The position numbers and the translations under genes were made by a program. From Heterodera schachtii (taxonomy: Eukaryota > Nematoda > Chromadorea > Rhabditida > Heteroderidae): a stretch of DNA of 64,000 nucleotides. The stretch spans positions 708,707 to 772,706 of the forward strand of contig SIJG01000046.1 in assembly GCA_023374025.1 (NCBI GenBank), read 5' to 3'. Numbering within the stretch: position 1 is the stretch's first letter; the number at the start of each line of letters is the position of its first letter. The notes beneath the pieces are model-generated. The model saw only the letters and a program-made list of their open reading frames with translations. It was not told where the DNA came from and searched no databases. Shown here one piece after another: positions 34,440 through 47,900 of this stretch.

Positions 34440-35547
34440 TCCTAAATAAATTAAAATGAAGCTAGACATTTAAACGAATTATTTCTTAAAGACATAATTG
34501 GGTTAAATTAATTTGGTTCGGGCATTCTTTAAGTATGTATTAGATTATTTCAACTTTTCAATAATTTTATTAATTTAATTATTGTTAATTTATAATATTA
34601 AAAATAACTTTGTGTTTTAAATATGTCTTGAATATTTTTTAATTACAGTGAATTTTAATTATAAAATATTCTTAATTCAAAATGCATTAATTAATTCATG
34701 ACGACATGCACGAAAAATTTCAAATTTCATCCCAATATTTATAATATTATTTTCACATTTTTATTAATTTATTTATTTCTGCAAATTATCTAAATAATAA
34801 TATATATTAATTATCTTCTCTCAATCCTCATTCTTTATATTAGCGAAGACATATTTTAAATTTTCAATCATTCAAAAAGATCATTAAGTTTTGTGTATTT
34901 TTACATATACAATATCATAAAAAAAAAATAGTTTGTTTATTTTCCTTTTTATTTAAAATGCTGACAATTTGAATAGACATATTGTCTATAATTTTTCAGT
35001 TTTACATGCTTTTGTTTAAATACAAAATATAGCTATTAAGAAGATATGAATAAAAATTTTTTAATTGTATTTAATTATAAAAAATTCATGTGTGCGACTT
35101 CATGTGCAGCTGTTAGTGCACTATGTGTACCTGTTAGTTTTGAAACCAAAATATTGATTAGAATAATAGATTGAATAAGATAAAAAAATGTATTTACTTT
35201 TTTATTTCAATAAAAAAGAATTTAATTGTGCTAAATTATATGATTAAGTTTCAACGTGTTTATATAAAGTTCCTATTTTAATTTTTAAATAATTTATTTC
35301 AAAGGAACTTTTCTTTCATCAGTTATTTTTTAAAACAATCTGTTGTAGTATTTGCAATAAATATAAATTTAAATACAAACCCAAATTTATTAACTTCAGA
35401 TCAAAAACTCAAAACGTAGAAGACTCGCGAGAATCATTCGAAGGAATATCATATAATAGTTATTTCTACTTTATTTATTTTTTGTTCATTATTCTAAATG
35501 ATTTATTTAATTTTAATTAAATTTTTTATTAGCCGCATTAAGGCTTT
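34440..35547. other. AT-rich non-coding DNA
   Basis: Nothing recognisable seen. Confidence 0.5.
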
Positions 35548-37040
35548 AAAATTCATGCGATTATATATAAACTAATTGAAAAATCTCTTATTAATATTAA
35601 ATAAAATATTAATAATATTAACAGACAAACAAAATATCAATCATTGATTTTTGCACTTTTTGTCCTTCAACTCACCACGGTAATGTTACTTTTATACACC
35701 ATTTGTCAAAAAAAGGTTTAGATTTAATATTTATTTTTTTCAAATTTTTAAAAATAATTATTTTTTTTAAATATATCTAGATAAACTTATTATTGCTGCA
35801 TTATATAGTCGTTCAATCAATCTTTTTTTCATCAGAAATTGTGTTTTATTTTTAATTTTATTTGATGATAATTTTTTTAAGAATTTAAATAAATATTTTT
35901 TTAGTATTTTTTTGCCAACTAGCAAATTTATTGAGAAATTTATAATTTAAAATTTTCAAATTGATTCTTTGTGAATTTTTAATTTTTTTTTCGAACAAAT
36001 TAATTTTTTACATGCAGAATTGCCCAATATTATAGTCGTACTGATTCCATCCAATTACTTTTGAACAAATATGTAATTGAGTCAATCAAAATTATAAAAA
36101 AACTGTTTGATTTTTAATTAATAAAATGTTTTAATATATTTTTAAGATTATCAATAAAATTTATTGGTTAATTTTTATTATTAATTTATTTTTCACAATT
36201 ATTATTGTAAAAGACAATCAAAACATGAACCTAATGCTCAGTTTTCTGTATTTGTATTGCTATTTAATTTTTTAAATTGTTTTATTTAATTATCATTTTT
36301 CGGCAAAGTATTTAATTGTTGCGAGTCTTGTTTTAAAAATAATATTTAATTTAATAATTATTTTTAAAGTAATTATTATTATAATTGTGAATTTTATTTA
36401 TAAAACGCAAAAAAATTTCCGTCTATCGAGATCTTTGCAGCAATGTCACCAATACTCTTTGATTATCTTTTCATATTACATATAAAATAAACTTAAATTC
36501 AATTCAAAAAAAGGTATTATTATTAAATTTTTTATTTTGTAAAATATTAGCATAATATTGAAATTGTTCTTAATCAACTAGTGCTGCTCGAGACTTAAAA
36601 TTTCCCGAGACTCGCCCCCGAGACCGAGACTCGACCCCGAGACCGAGATTCGACCCCGAGACTCGAGACCGAGACCTAAAACCCGAGACCAAAAAAAACC
36701 CGAGACCCTAGACTTTTTTCAAAAAATTTTCTTATTCGTTTAAAAATCGTTAAAATAAATTTTCTTGCGCATTTCTTAACAATTCTTTTTTTAATATTTA
36801 GATTCAATAAATTATGTGATTGAATTTCCACCGAAAAGGAAATAAATGAAAATTAGAAATAAAAAAACTACTTGAAGTGGAACTGATCCAACGCAAAAAT
36901 GAAGAACATAACCAAGAGCAAAACCCATTAAACCAAGGATATGAACAATTGATTGAAGCAAAAAGTTACCGAAAATACATTAATTTTAAATTTACAAAAA
37001 GCCAATCATTAAGGGTGTAAAAAAGTCTCGGTCTCGAGTG
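35548..37040 (-). repeat. Large inverted repeat, right copy
   Basis: Reverse-complement partner of 14583-15816, about 19.7 kb away. It contains an insert absent from the left copy (36467-36881) with a TAGTGCTGCTCGAGAC end and a CGAGAC array. It ends beside the Ty3/Gypsy LTR at 37068. Confidence 0.88.
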
Positions 37041-37067
37041 TCGAAGACCGAGACCGAGACTGAAAAC
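36579..37067. mobile_element. CGAGAC-array element, truncated by the LTR
   Basis: It starts TAGTGCTGCTCGAGAC, followed by many CGAGAC/CGAGACC copies to about 36710. A second CGAGAC cluster in inverted sense occupies 37027-37060. This is the same layout as the hAT-like elements: motif arrays at both ends around an unrelated middle. The right tip appears cut by the retrotransposon LTR beginning at 37068. Confidence 0.5.
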
Positions 37068-37284
37068 TGTTGTGTCCGAACAACAGATATAAAAAGACAA
37101 ATATTTATTTGGAGATAAATAATATAATAAAATAGTCAAGGCGAAGGGAATTGTAAATGGAGGAATAAATGACAGAATGAATGAGGGAGGGAGGAAAGGC
37201 ATCGCTTATATTGGGGAGGAACAGTGCCTAAGGGAAAGTAGTGAACAAAGTTCACTCCACTTATTGATTGGTCTCAACACCACA
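37068..37284 (-). mobile_element. Ty3/Gypsy 3' LTR, 217 bp
   Basis: On the minus strand the LTR starts TGTGGTGTTG (37284) and ends CACAACA (37068), imperfect short inverted ends of the TG…CA type. It contains a TATA-like AATATAAGCG (about 37203-37212) and an AATAAATATTTG polyadenylation signal (about 37097-37111). A purine tract, AAGAAGGAGGAACGAA (37285-37300), lies directly upstream, as expected for the plus-strand primer. The 5' LTR is not in the window. Confidence 0.85.
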
Positions 37285-37310
37285 TTCGTTCCTCCTTCTT
37301 GAAGCCGTGA

Positions 37311-37832
37311 TCAGGCCGAGGGGTCGAAGATCTTCGGCTTCTTGCGCTTCCGCGTTGAACGACGAGGTTCAGCATTGGCCTGCTGTTGTGGCTGCTCCGG
37401 TTGCTGCTGTTCTTCCGGCGGTGCTGGCAGCTGTTCGTCGTCCATCAGATCGATCGGCACTTCGTCCTCTGAGTCCGAATTGTCCTCACTTTCTGAACGC
37501 GAATTGTCCGAATTCTGATCAGTCAAATTCTCTTTCAACTGATCGAAATGTCTTTTCCACATTCCTCTCGCCGTCCGAACGAGCAACATGGCCAATCCAA
37601 TTTTTCGGGTGATTTGTCCCGGGATCCATTTCGATCCGTCGCGATAATTTCTCGCGTAAACTCTTTGGTTTACCTCGAAATTTTTTCGGGCATTTGTCCC
37701 GCGGTCGAAATTCCGTTTCATTCGTTCCGCATATGACTCTTTTGGCACTTTGGCCGCTTCAAAATCATTCGCCGCTGTTGGTTTTACTAAATCCAACAAA
37801 GTTCGAAGCCTGCGGCCGGCTTCCCGAAGGAC
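37311..37832 (-). pseudogene. Ty3/Gypsy integrase C-terminus, 5'-truncated
   Basis: The frame is open from 37832 to a stop at 37311, with no ATG at its head, so it is the tail of a longer Pol polyprotein. The segment RVYARNYRDGSKWIPGQI…VRTARGMWKRHFDQL matches the C-terminal domain of animal Ty3/Gypsy integrases (W-P-G…V…RH..QL core), which binds LTR ends. It is followed by an acidic S/E/D stretch, a P/Q-rich stretch and a basic RRSTRKRKKP tail. It ends 27 bp before the LTR, with the polypurine tract between. The catalytic core, RNase H, reverse transcriptase and Gag are missing: a TAA lies just upstream and the sequence changes character at about 37833. An isolated dead 3' fragment; assignment to Ty3/Gypsy is firm, the clade is not. 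Confidence 0.9.
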
Positions 37833-38480
37833 TTACTGTATTTTCACTGTACATTTGTGTTTTCTTTTACTTTTAATTTTACTAATTTAAATCACTTTTT
37901 TTGATTGACTAATTTTGACTTTTTTTTTTTTGACTTTTTCTCTGTGTCTAGCCGAAGGTATTTTTTTAATTTTTGTTTTTCATCCCGAAGGGTATTCCTA
38001 TATTTATTTTTCACTTATTTATCATCCTAATAAGTATCATGATCATCCAAAAGGGCATCCTGGGGAATTCTTCTATTTTTTTTTTCTTGCAGGGCATCCC
38101 GAAAGTCATTTCTATGTATTTGTCATCCCGAAGGGCATCCCGGAGGGTATTCATAGACTTTGTCGGGGCATTCTCTTTTTCACTTTTTTTTTCTCCTTTT
38201 TACCGCCTCCGGAGGACTTTCTTTTTATTGCCGAAGCACTAATGGCCATTATTTCCATGCTTTTCCTCACTAACCTTTTCCTATGGGTTGCCCCTCAGCC
38301 GCCCGGGTCAAATGGACCGTGGGTCCAAATCCCTAACCATCCGGTGCTACCACTAACACACATTGCCAGTGGAACGCGCTGAGTTAGGCTTTGGACTCCC
38401 ATCTCTCGAATTCCAACCATTTTTGTGAGGGAGTCCTGGGGTGATCAGTCCCGCTTCCCTCCCCAACTCCAACTCCATTT
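37833..38480. other. Mid-GC region with degenerate CATCCCGAAGGG repeats
   Basis: Between about 37977 and 38153 the word CATCCCGAAGGG and close relatives recur (37981, 38020s, 38050s, 38095, 38123). The 155-codon plus-strand frame over it (HPEG…HPKGHPGE…IPKGIPEG) reflects the repeat and T-rich spacers, so I do not call it a gene. Towards 38320-38370 the minus strand has a tRNA-like patch. The region may be retrotransposon-internal or a different element joined by deletion. Confidence 0.5.
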
Positions 38481-41400
38481 TAGGATTGGCTTTATTTCAG
38501 GAAAAGCATGGAAAATAAATAAATAAAACAATTACATAAAATTAAATACATAATGGAATCAAATATTAAATACAATTAAATAAAAAAATAAAAATACAAA
38601 AATTAAATAAATTAAATAAAGTTACATAATCATGATTAAGTGATCATATGTGGAGAGATCGCACCTTAAATAGACATAGATGAAAAGGGGAGGAGTGTCA
38701 GATCGATCGCACGCTATTGGCTAACGGAGAATTAAATAAAATGAAAATGAAAAGAAAAAGAAAAAGAAATTAAAAGTTAGTGTGAAATTGTGCCTAATGC
38801 TTTGGCGATTTATGTTAATTAGCTTATGTCTTACAATACAAAATTTTGACTATAAAATTGTTTCGGGGGTTTTCTTTGACTAATGAGTTTCTGTATAAAT
38901 TTGAAAAAATGAAAGTGGATGACAAAAGTTCATCATTATAAATTATTATAATAAAAATATTATTATTATTTACAAGTTTAAAAAAAAGCCCAGTGAATAA
39001 TGAACAATATTTATAAAAATATAAAACAAAATACAAAATTAAAATTGCTGGTTGTTCTTACAAAATTTTACTAACGCAAAGAGTGAAAATATCATAGTAA
39101 GATTTAATTTTTGACGCTTAAATTAAATATATTAAATAAAAAAGCAATTATAATTAATTTCAAAAGTAAAGTTATAATAATTATTTATAAACGAGAATTA
39201 TTTTGAAAATTTGAAAAAAAATATCCAGTTTAATCTTTTGAACCATTGAAACTCTTATCTCAAATTCTGCTAAAAAAAATTTGAATCTAAATAAATCACA
39301 AAGGCAAAAAATAAAAACTTTTTATATGAAAAAATAATTGAATTTTAAAATATGTTTCGCTAATGTACCACTCACACTCATTGATTGAGTTGAAAGAGCA
39401 AGAAATTAAAAGGAACTAAAAATTTAAGAACATAAATAAATATAATAGCAATATTATTGAAAAATATTGAAGCAGCCAAGTATAATTATTTTCTATTTTT
39501 GATGGAATAAATATTAAAGAAAAGAAATTAATTGATTAAATATTTCTTTAAACCAAAACATAATAAAGAACATATGAAAATTGAACGAGATTCAATTTTT
39601 AAAAATTAGAAAAAACAAATAGCCAATTTAAATTTTTAATATTTAACTATGTATTTTTAATCAAAATCTGTTTAAAAGTCGGTATAAGTTTTTCTAGAAG
39701 CATCCAAATTGCTTCAACAAAAAAATGCAATAAAACAAAATTTTTATAATTTTGGTCATAATTTTGCTGAACCCATGAAATTCTTATCTCAAATTCTGCT
39801 AAAAAATAAACAATGTCAAATTAAAAAAAATTTCGTAAATAATTAATTTTGTTTCGTATTTATTGAATTAGTTATAATTCTTTTGACAAATTATTAAAAC
39901 ATTTATAAAAATTATTTTTATTTTCATAAAAATCGATTAAAATTTATTTTTAAGAAGTACAAACGTTAAAAAATTAAATTAAAATGAAAAGGCTAAAACT
40001 TATGTTCCGGATCAGCTTTGGGAGACATGAAAATTGAAGAACAAACATTAAAAATAAAAGCAATACATAAATTTTAGCAATAATTTCTTTACTTTTATAT
40101 AGGCTATCTCAGTAATTTTATATATTAATAAATGTATAATTTTAAACTGAAAAATATATTAAATCTTAAATATTTTTTAACGTTAAATATAATAGCAATT
40201 GTATTAAAAAAAACTTATGAAGCGGGCAAATACATTTTTTTCTATTTTGTGATGGATGAAAAATTAAAGAAAAGAAATTAATTCGTTAAATATTTCTTTA
40301 AATAAAAACATAATGAAATTTTTTAATTTTTATAAATTATAGCATTAGTTCTGATTTGAGTAAAACTTTCCAAATAAAAATTTTATTTTAGTTAAATATT
40401 AATTGTATTTTCGCTGTTAGATAATTCATTTTAAACTATTGAATATGACGATAATTTATTGCAAAATTTTCCTTTAACCAAATTAACAAAATAGTAAAAG
40501 AATGAGAAAATAAACACCGTTTTAATATAGCAACTCACCAATCAAAAATGAAATTAATGAAATTAAATTTATATAATTAAACAAATTAACTAATTTATAA
40601 TCATTTTTCTTTAAAATGCATAAGAAACTATAAATAATAATATTTTAATTAAAAAGCATCAAAATTTAAAATGTTAATTTAGAATAAATTATCAAAAATA
40701 AATAAATTATTAAATATTTAATTGTTTCTAGAAATATTTTTGTTTACATTTTTCTTTTTAGAAAATTCTTATTAAAATTTAAAATTTATAATTAGACAAA
40801 AGAAAATTAAAATGTCAATTCACTAATTAAATATAACAAATCGACAAATAATGCTTACGCATTTTGTTATACCCTAAAAATAATTATCTTTATTTTTTTA
40901 TTGAAAATGACGAATTTATTCAAGGCCTTATTTTAATTTTTTTTTATTAACATTGCTTTTATAGCGTAAATCTAAATTTTAAATATAATTTATTTTATAT
41001 TTATTTGAAAATGTTTTTTTTACAAAATCATAATTTATCTAATTCAAGGCGAAAATAAATTTGAGATATTTAATGAAATTTTTCTTTGTTAAATAATTCT
41101 TTTTTAATTTATGTTTTTTTCCATTTTACATTTATTTTTTGAAAATATTTATTAATTCTGAATTTAGTTCTTTTTGCAGATTTATTCTCATGATGCGATT
41201 TAATAAAAATGCATTTAATTATTATAATTAATAAATTTTAATAGAAAGGTATGCCAATATCCTGTTTTGCCCAATAATATTTTTCGATTAATCTAATCAA
41301 ATAATAAAAGTAACATAGTTTATCAATAACCAAGCTAAGTTATATAGAAATTTTGTTCAAATCTGTAGTTAATTTTAAATGCAATTTTGTATATAACAAA

Positions 41401-44400
41401 TTATCGTAAATTATTAAAAAATAAATATTTTAATAATAAAAATAATGGAAATTATTAATTATCTTCTCACAATCAGATTTTATTATCAAAAAAGAAATAC
41501 ATTCTCTTTGCCTAAAATATTTTTATATTTATTTTTAAGAATTTTATTTTTGGATTCACTTTTTAAATTATTTATTTTTAAATTTTTTATTTACCTAAAA
41601 TGCAATATTTTAAAATCATAATATTTTATTGTTTAATATAGAATTAATTTTTTTATTCATCTTAATGAAAATTTTATTGTTGAATAATATTTTTCATATT
41701 AATTTGAATTCTAATTCTTTGGGTTTCTAATAAATTAAAAATAATATTAAGTAACCAATTGACCAATAGAGATTTTCTATTCTATTGGAGACGCGGAACC
41801 TTGAATATTAGCTAGTTCTAATTTTTAAATTAAATAACATTTATCGAAATTTTTGGTTTATAAATATGTTAAATTATAAAATGAATAATTTTGATTATTT
41901 TTGCCTTTGTTTAATTTATTTTAATATTTCATTATATATGTAATGTACAAAATAAATTTTTTTATTAATTTCAGAAAAATTTATTAAAACTTAAGTCCAT
42001 TTGGCGCATAAAATTACTTGAATGTTTAAAAATTTGAAATTTTTATTTTAATATAATTTAGAAAGATAATATCAATGATTTTTTTATTCTTTCGTTTATA
42101 AACTCTTGAATTGCAACTGCGGTAAGAAAAAAAAAGCAAATTGTGAATTTATTTTAATTATTTTATCATTTTCATCATTTTTTTTTGTTTTTTGTGTTTT
42201 TTAATTTAAACATTAATTTTAGAAAAAATATTTCGTGAGCTTAATGATTTTGTTTATATATTTTTTATTGTTATGAATGCTATAAATAAATAAATATTTT
42301 AGCTTTTCTAAACGAAAAAATTTAATGTTCGCATAATTCGGTTTCTCTATTAGCAGAGAAAAAGAAATATTCCTTTTATTTTTTTATACTAATTTATTTT
42401 CATAGTGAACAATATTATTAGAAATTCAGAATTTTAATCTTAAAATTTTTTGATGGATTTATAATTATATTGTCCAAACTTTGTGATTTGAGTAGATTTT
42501 TTTTACATTATGGGAGATGATTTATTTTAAATTATTTAATCTTTTAAAATTTTTAACATTGAAATGTTTAAGATACCTAAATTTCCTAACAACCTTTTTA
42601 TTCAAAAACAAAAATTAGTGGAAAAGTAGTAAGGAAACGTTAAAAAATAACATATTTCTAACGTGCCGTAATTTGAACAAATAATTTTATAAAGTCATTA
42701 GAAAAAAGTTTAAACGGGCCCGGGAATTTTTGGAAAAACGGGACTTACCGGACGGACAAGAAAAGCCGGAATAAGGGCCTGGATTAAAACCAAGACAGGG
42801 GAATTTTCCAAGAAAAAATAATTATCCTTTTTTGGTTTTGTTTATAAAATCTTTTTAAATCATGATGAATCTTTTTACCTTTAATGACAAGTAATTTTTA
42901 TAATTAACAATCAATCCATTTAAATAAATTTTATTTAAATTATTGTTTTCTTGATATATTAATTTCATCAAAATCATTTGTAATTTTTATTTTGAGATAG
43001 ATATTTAACTTTCTTGATCGAATTAAATGTCAATGACTTTTTTCCGTTTGTTAAATTAAATAAAATTAATTTATACTCAATTTAATGCATTATTTTATTG
43101 ACCAATTTGTAAAATTTTCCTCACAGAATTATTTTCGATATTATTTTTATGGGTTCCTATTTTCATATTTTTTTACTTAGATTAGAAGGCGAAAATTAAT
43201 TGCTAGGGTATGGAAACAAAACATGAGAAAAAGAAAAGGAAAAAAGACGAATTAAAAAAATATAAAAGAAATTAAAAGAAAAAATAAGTTTTAAAACAAA
43301 AAATAATTTTTTATCATAAAAATAATTCAAATGCGATATATTTCTTCGCTAATAAGGCTTGAAATATGAAAATTAGCAAATGCATTTAATATAAAACAGA
43401 AGCTAAATTTAAGAAAAATAAAAATGAATAAATTGGAAATTGCAAATTCTAAATACAAATAATAGGCATCTATGAAGATGTCATAAAAAAAACTTATAAA
43501 GCCAAAATTTATGCTAAATAATATTAAACAAAAATAAAACCATTAAAGGAAAGTACAAATCGGAAACATAATAAAATTTTAAATGAAAATAAAATTTTTT
43601 AAAATTTTATTAAAATTGCAAAAAAATCGTATTTTATCATTTACTGATTTTTATAAACCATATCATGTTAAGGTATTAATTTCATTTTAAGCCATAAATC
43701 CAAAATCTGAACAAATGAATAAAATTTAATTTATATATTTAGCATAAGAAAATTCCAATTTATTATTCTATTAATAATAAATTTAATACAGTAAAAACTC
43801 GTATAAATCATATAAGATTATAGAGACAATAATAATTAAATGTGACAAAATTGAGAACGAATATTTTAAAACTCGAGTCGAAGTAAATAATTAATTAATT
43901 ATATTTTTTAAAATAAAATTTGTAAAATAAGATTATTTTGTTATTTTTAATACATTAACAAAAATGTTTTTTTTTTATTAATTTTAAATATTTTTATGTA
44001 ATTATAAACACGAAACAAGCAAATAAATGCTAAAAAATAAATAAAATTTTTTAAGTTGGCAATGATGGGATAATTCAGTTTCAAAAAATAAATACCCAAT
44101 TTAGACTTTGATAACTAACAAAATATTATAAGAATTATTAATTTATACTTGAATTTTTACATTATAAATAAAAACACCGAAATTTAAACAATAATTTTTA
44201 TTATATTATCATGACGAATACCATAAAATTTGAATAAAGGATTGCCAATGCTTACATCAAAAAGGTCTCAATACCGAGAAGAAAAAAAATCAAAGAAAAA
44301 ATATTAAAATTTAAAATTAAAAATAATTTCTAAATTAATTCCAATTTAAATAAAAAACTATAAATAATAAATTTAATATAGAAAAAAAAACATTTTACTA

Positions 44401-44630
44401 TTTTGGCCGATATTTTTTAAGTAATTAACCGGAAAATGAAAACTTTTTTAAATTACATTAACTCCAAAAGATTTTATTAACTTTTTATTTATTTTTAATA
44501 AAACCAGAAGAGCAAAAAACAGGAAAAATTCAAATTTATTTTTTAATTTTCTTAATATTTCTTAACATTTTAAAGCCTTTATAAAAAAATTTTAACTGTT
44601 CCTTACATATTTAATTGTCAAATTTAATTT
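38480..44630. other. AT-rich DNA with internal duplications at 39240-40330
   Basis: No gene seen. A sequence near 39500-39565 recurs at 40248-40318, and ATTCTTATCTCAAATTCTGC type words near 39250 recur near 39780, indicating old local duplications. A GGGCCCGGG-containing patch lies at about 42715-42790 without clear element ends. Confidence 0.5.
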
Positions 44631-44711
44631 ATTTTAGATAAAATATAGATTACAAATATTACGAAATAACCAAAGAAAGCCGTGCCAACACCATTTGTGC
44701 CATTGCTCATG

Positions 44712-44930
44712 ATTAGAGACCGCAAAAAAAGGCACCAAAAATCGCGAAAAAGGAAAGGCACGAAAAGGCACCAAAAAATTGAAAAAAGGCATGAAAAGGC
44801 ACGAAAATCCCAAAAAAGTGAAAAAAAGGCACAATAAAAGTCAACATAGAAGCCTCAAACCAAGTGGAAAATGCGTTTTTTATGCTTAATATACCTAAAC
44901 TAGTGCGCAGAAAAAAAGGCATATGTTATC
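44712..44930. repeat. AAAAGGCAC motif array, hAT-like family copy
   Basis: Starts near TAGAGACCGCAAAAAAAGG, with many AAAAGGCAC copies, then GGCACAATAAAAGTCAACAT, matching 33121-33226. The minus-strand frames across it are F/C/P-rich products of the array. Confidence 0.6.
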
Positions 44931-44939
44931 ACCATTAAG

Positions 44940-47900
44940 AGTTTTAATTTTTATATGCCTTATTTTACGTCTATTTAATATTATTTAAAAATAACAATAA
45001 ATTAAATTTATTAGAAATTATTAATAAATTATCATTTTCATAAATTAATGATATCATTATAATTTAAGTCCCGGTCCCGACCATTTCAATATTTCGGGTT
45101 CTATCAAATAACACAATTAATTTTTAATAGTATTTTTTTGATCTTTAAACTGTTTATTAACATTTTCTGAATTATTTTTTTACAAGTAAGATCTTTTACA
45201 GTAAAATTAAGTATGCTAAAATCAAATGAATTATATGTAACATTTGTTTGAAATAATATTAATAAAATTATTGAATAAAAAATAACAATTGAGAATACTG
45301 AAAAATGATTTTCTAAACTTTCTCTTTTTTTTTGTAATTGTCATTTTGTTTTCTTGTATAATTTTTATTTTTCATATTTATTTAACTCATTAAAACTGTA
45401 TTTATTTTCATTACGATTTTAGTTTTGTAAAATAATTATATTTATTCTTATAAATTATAAATTTGATATATTTAAATTAAGCATGTGATAATTAATTTTC
45501 CAATGGATTTTTTTAATCTTGTTCAATTTCAGAATACTGTCGTTGTTGTTGTTTGGAGCCAATACTTGTTTTTGGCATTTTTAAACAGAAATTTTTAAAT
45601 TCACTATCGCTTGCTTAAAGCCTAATTTTTTCATTTTTTAATCTCAATGATTTCGAAATCATTTGATCATTTAATTTAACATTTTCTTATCCATTTATTC
45701 CGATGTTTTTTAGTTATTTTGTAAATATTAATTTAACTTATTATTTATTTGAATGAATTATAATATAACGTTCGAAAATTAAAATTTATTTATTCCTTTA
45801 ATAAATATTTACAGTTGAAGCTCAAAAGAATTAAAGTTTCTTTTAAATGTTTTTTCTATTGGCAATGTAAATAAATTATTTTTATACCAATTTTGTATGG
45901 ATTTCCAATTTTTTTCTTACTTTTACTTTAATTTCTTTAAATACTTAATTGCTTTTGTATTTAATATTCATTTGTAATTTATTACAGTTATTAATTTTAT
46001 TGGTATTTATTTGATTAATTGCTAAAATCATTTCATAATGTCTATGAAAGAATTAATATTAGTGGTGTCTATTTAATGAAAAAATATATATTTTATTTTA
46101 ACTTTAAAATCGCATTTTGTGCTGGTTATTTTTTAAATCATCTGATAAATTTAAATAGTTAATTTTTAAAATTAATATATTTACTTTTCATATTATATAT
46201 AGTTTATAATGTACTATTTTAAATTTTAATCAAGAGCATCGACGAAAGTATGCATTTAAAATTTTATAATGAATTAAATAAATACAGCAATTTTTGATAG
46301 TTTTGAATAGTACATTTAGTTTTTATTATATTTTAGGAAAATATTACTTTTGTTATTTTTTCATTAATTTAATTATTTTAGAATAAAGAAAATTAAGTGA
46401 ATTGATTAAATAGTTAATATAACAATGATAATGATTGCAAAGATAGCATTTTTTGTTAAGCTCTATTTTCTTACAGTTTATCTTGAACCTAAATATTTTT
46501 TATAATTATAATAATTTTGGTTTTTGGGTTATTATATTAAAAATTAATTTTCATCGCGCGCCCGCCGACACTCTCGCGCTGCGGCACTTCCGGCCAACAT
46601 GGGAAATACAACCTTAAATTTTAATTTGTGATTTGCTATAATAATTTTCTAAATTGTTAAAAATAATATTTCAAATTATTTATTTTTTAATTTGATTATA
46701 ATATTTCAAGGTGTGCAATTTGACAAAATAATTATTGCTGCATTTTTTATTTTGATCAATAAAACGATTTTTATTCATTATTATTTGAAATTTTTCAAAT
46801 TAATTTAGTAATACTTAAATATTAACTTCTAATTGTTTATTAAAAGAATAACTTCTAATTGTTTATTAAAAGAATATTTCAATAAACTTTTACAATAAAT
46901 TAATTATCAAGTCTTTACTGAAAAAATCGAGTATCAATTCTTATATTTTGTAGCAGATTAAGCCCAATAGTCAGATTATTTAATTTTCTTTAGCAAATAA
47001 TAATATTATCATAGCAAAATTAAATTATAAGAAATTTAAACGAATTAAAATTAATTACTAATGATTACAAATAATTATAAGTTCCCTTTTATTTTAATTA
47101 TGTTTTCATTTCACTAGTTTATACTAAAGTTTCAATATAAAATTAAAAACAATGATGACTCACATGAAGTAGGTGAATTTTGAACGATCATGTCATTATA
47201 AGTTGCGATCTAACTGATCGCAGATCAGTGGATAAAAATTAAATTATAGCAAATTTCAGTATTCTCGTTTTTTGGTCTGTTTTTAAACTACGGTTTTTAT
47301 AATATTATATCGATACAATGCTTCAATTTAATTATTTTTTTTATTTTTGTATACTTTTTTATTTTTGTTAATTCTAGAATAAAAGATTTTTATAATGCCA
47401 ATTTTTTATTGGATAAACAAAATAAATTTAACTGACAATTAATTTTTTCTGAAATTGTTTATTAAAATATTTTTAATTTTTTGAACATTGTTTTTTCACT
47501 TATCCTATCCAAAAAATAGTATATATAGTTAAAATTAAATATTTTTTAAAATAATTTAATTTTTAAATTTTTGAAAAGGAAATTTAAAAATATATTTAAT
47601 TAATATTAAATCATTATTATCAAACATTTTAACGACTTTATTTCAGTGAGTTTCAAATTTAGTTGGATTTGATTTTATTTTTGGTCCATGATTTTAAACA
47701 ATGCAAAAGAAATAGTAAAAAAAATTTTCTAATCTCCTTTAAAAATTAAAAGTAACTGCAATGATAATTTTAATATTTGAAATAAAGGATATTTAAATTT
47801 ATTTATTTTTTTCAGTAAACTCCAAAAATTTTATTTCGATGTTTATTAAACATTTTGAAGTTTTTCAGTGAGGAAATGTTCAAGTAATTGCAACTATTTG

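Noticed and set aside
14583..37040. Polinton/Maverick with long TIRs
   Set aside because: No polymerase B, integrase, ATPase or capsid-like frames lie between the arms; the longest frame there is 83 codons.
37915..38382. 155-codon plus-strand frame with HPEG/HPKG repeats
   Set aside because: It is a translated degenerate CATCCCGAAGGG repeat with T-rich spacers giving poly-F/I; no domain features.
44634..44922. F/C/P-rich minus-strand frames
   Set aside because: They arise from the AAAAGGCAC motif array read in reverse.
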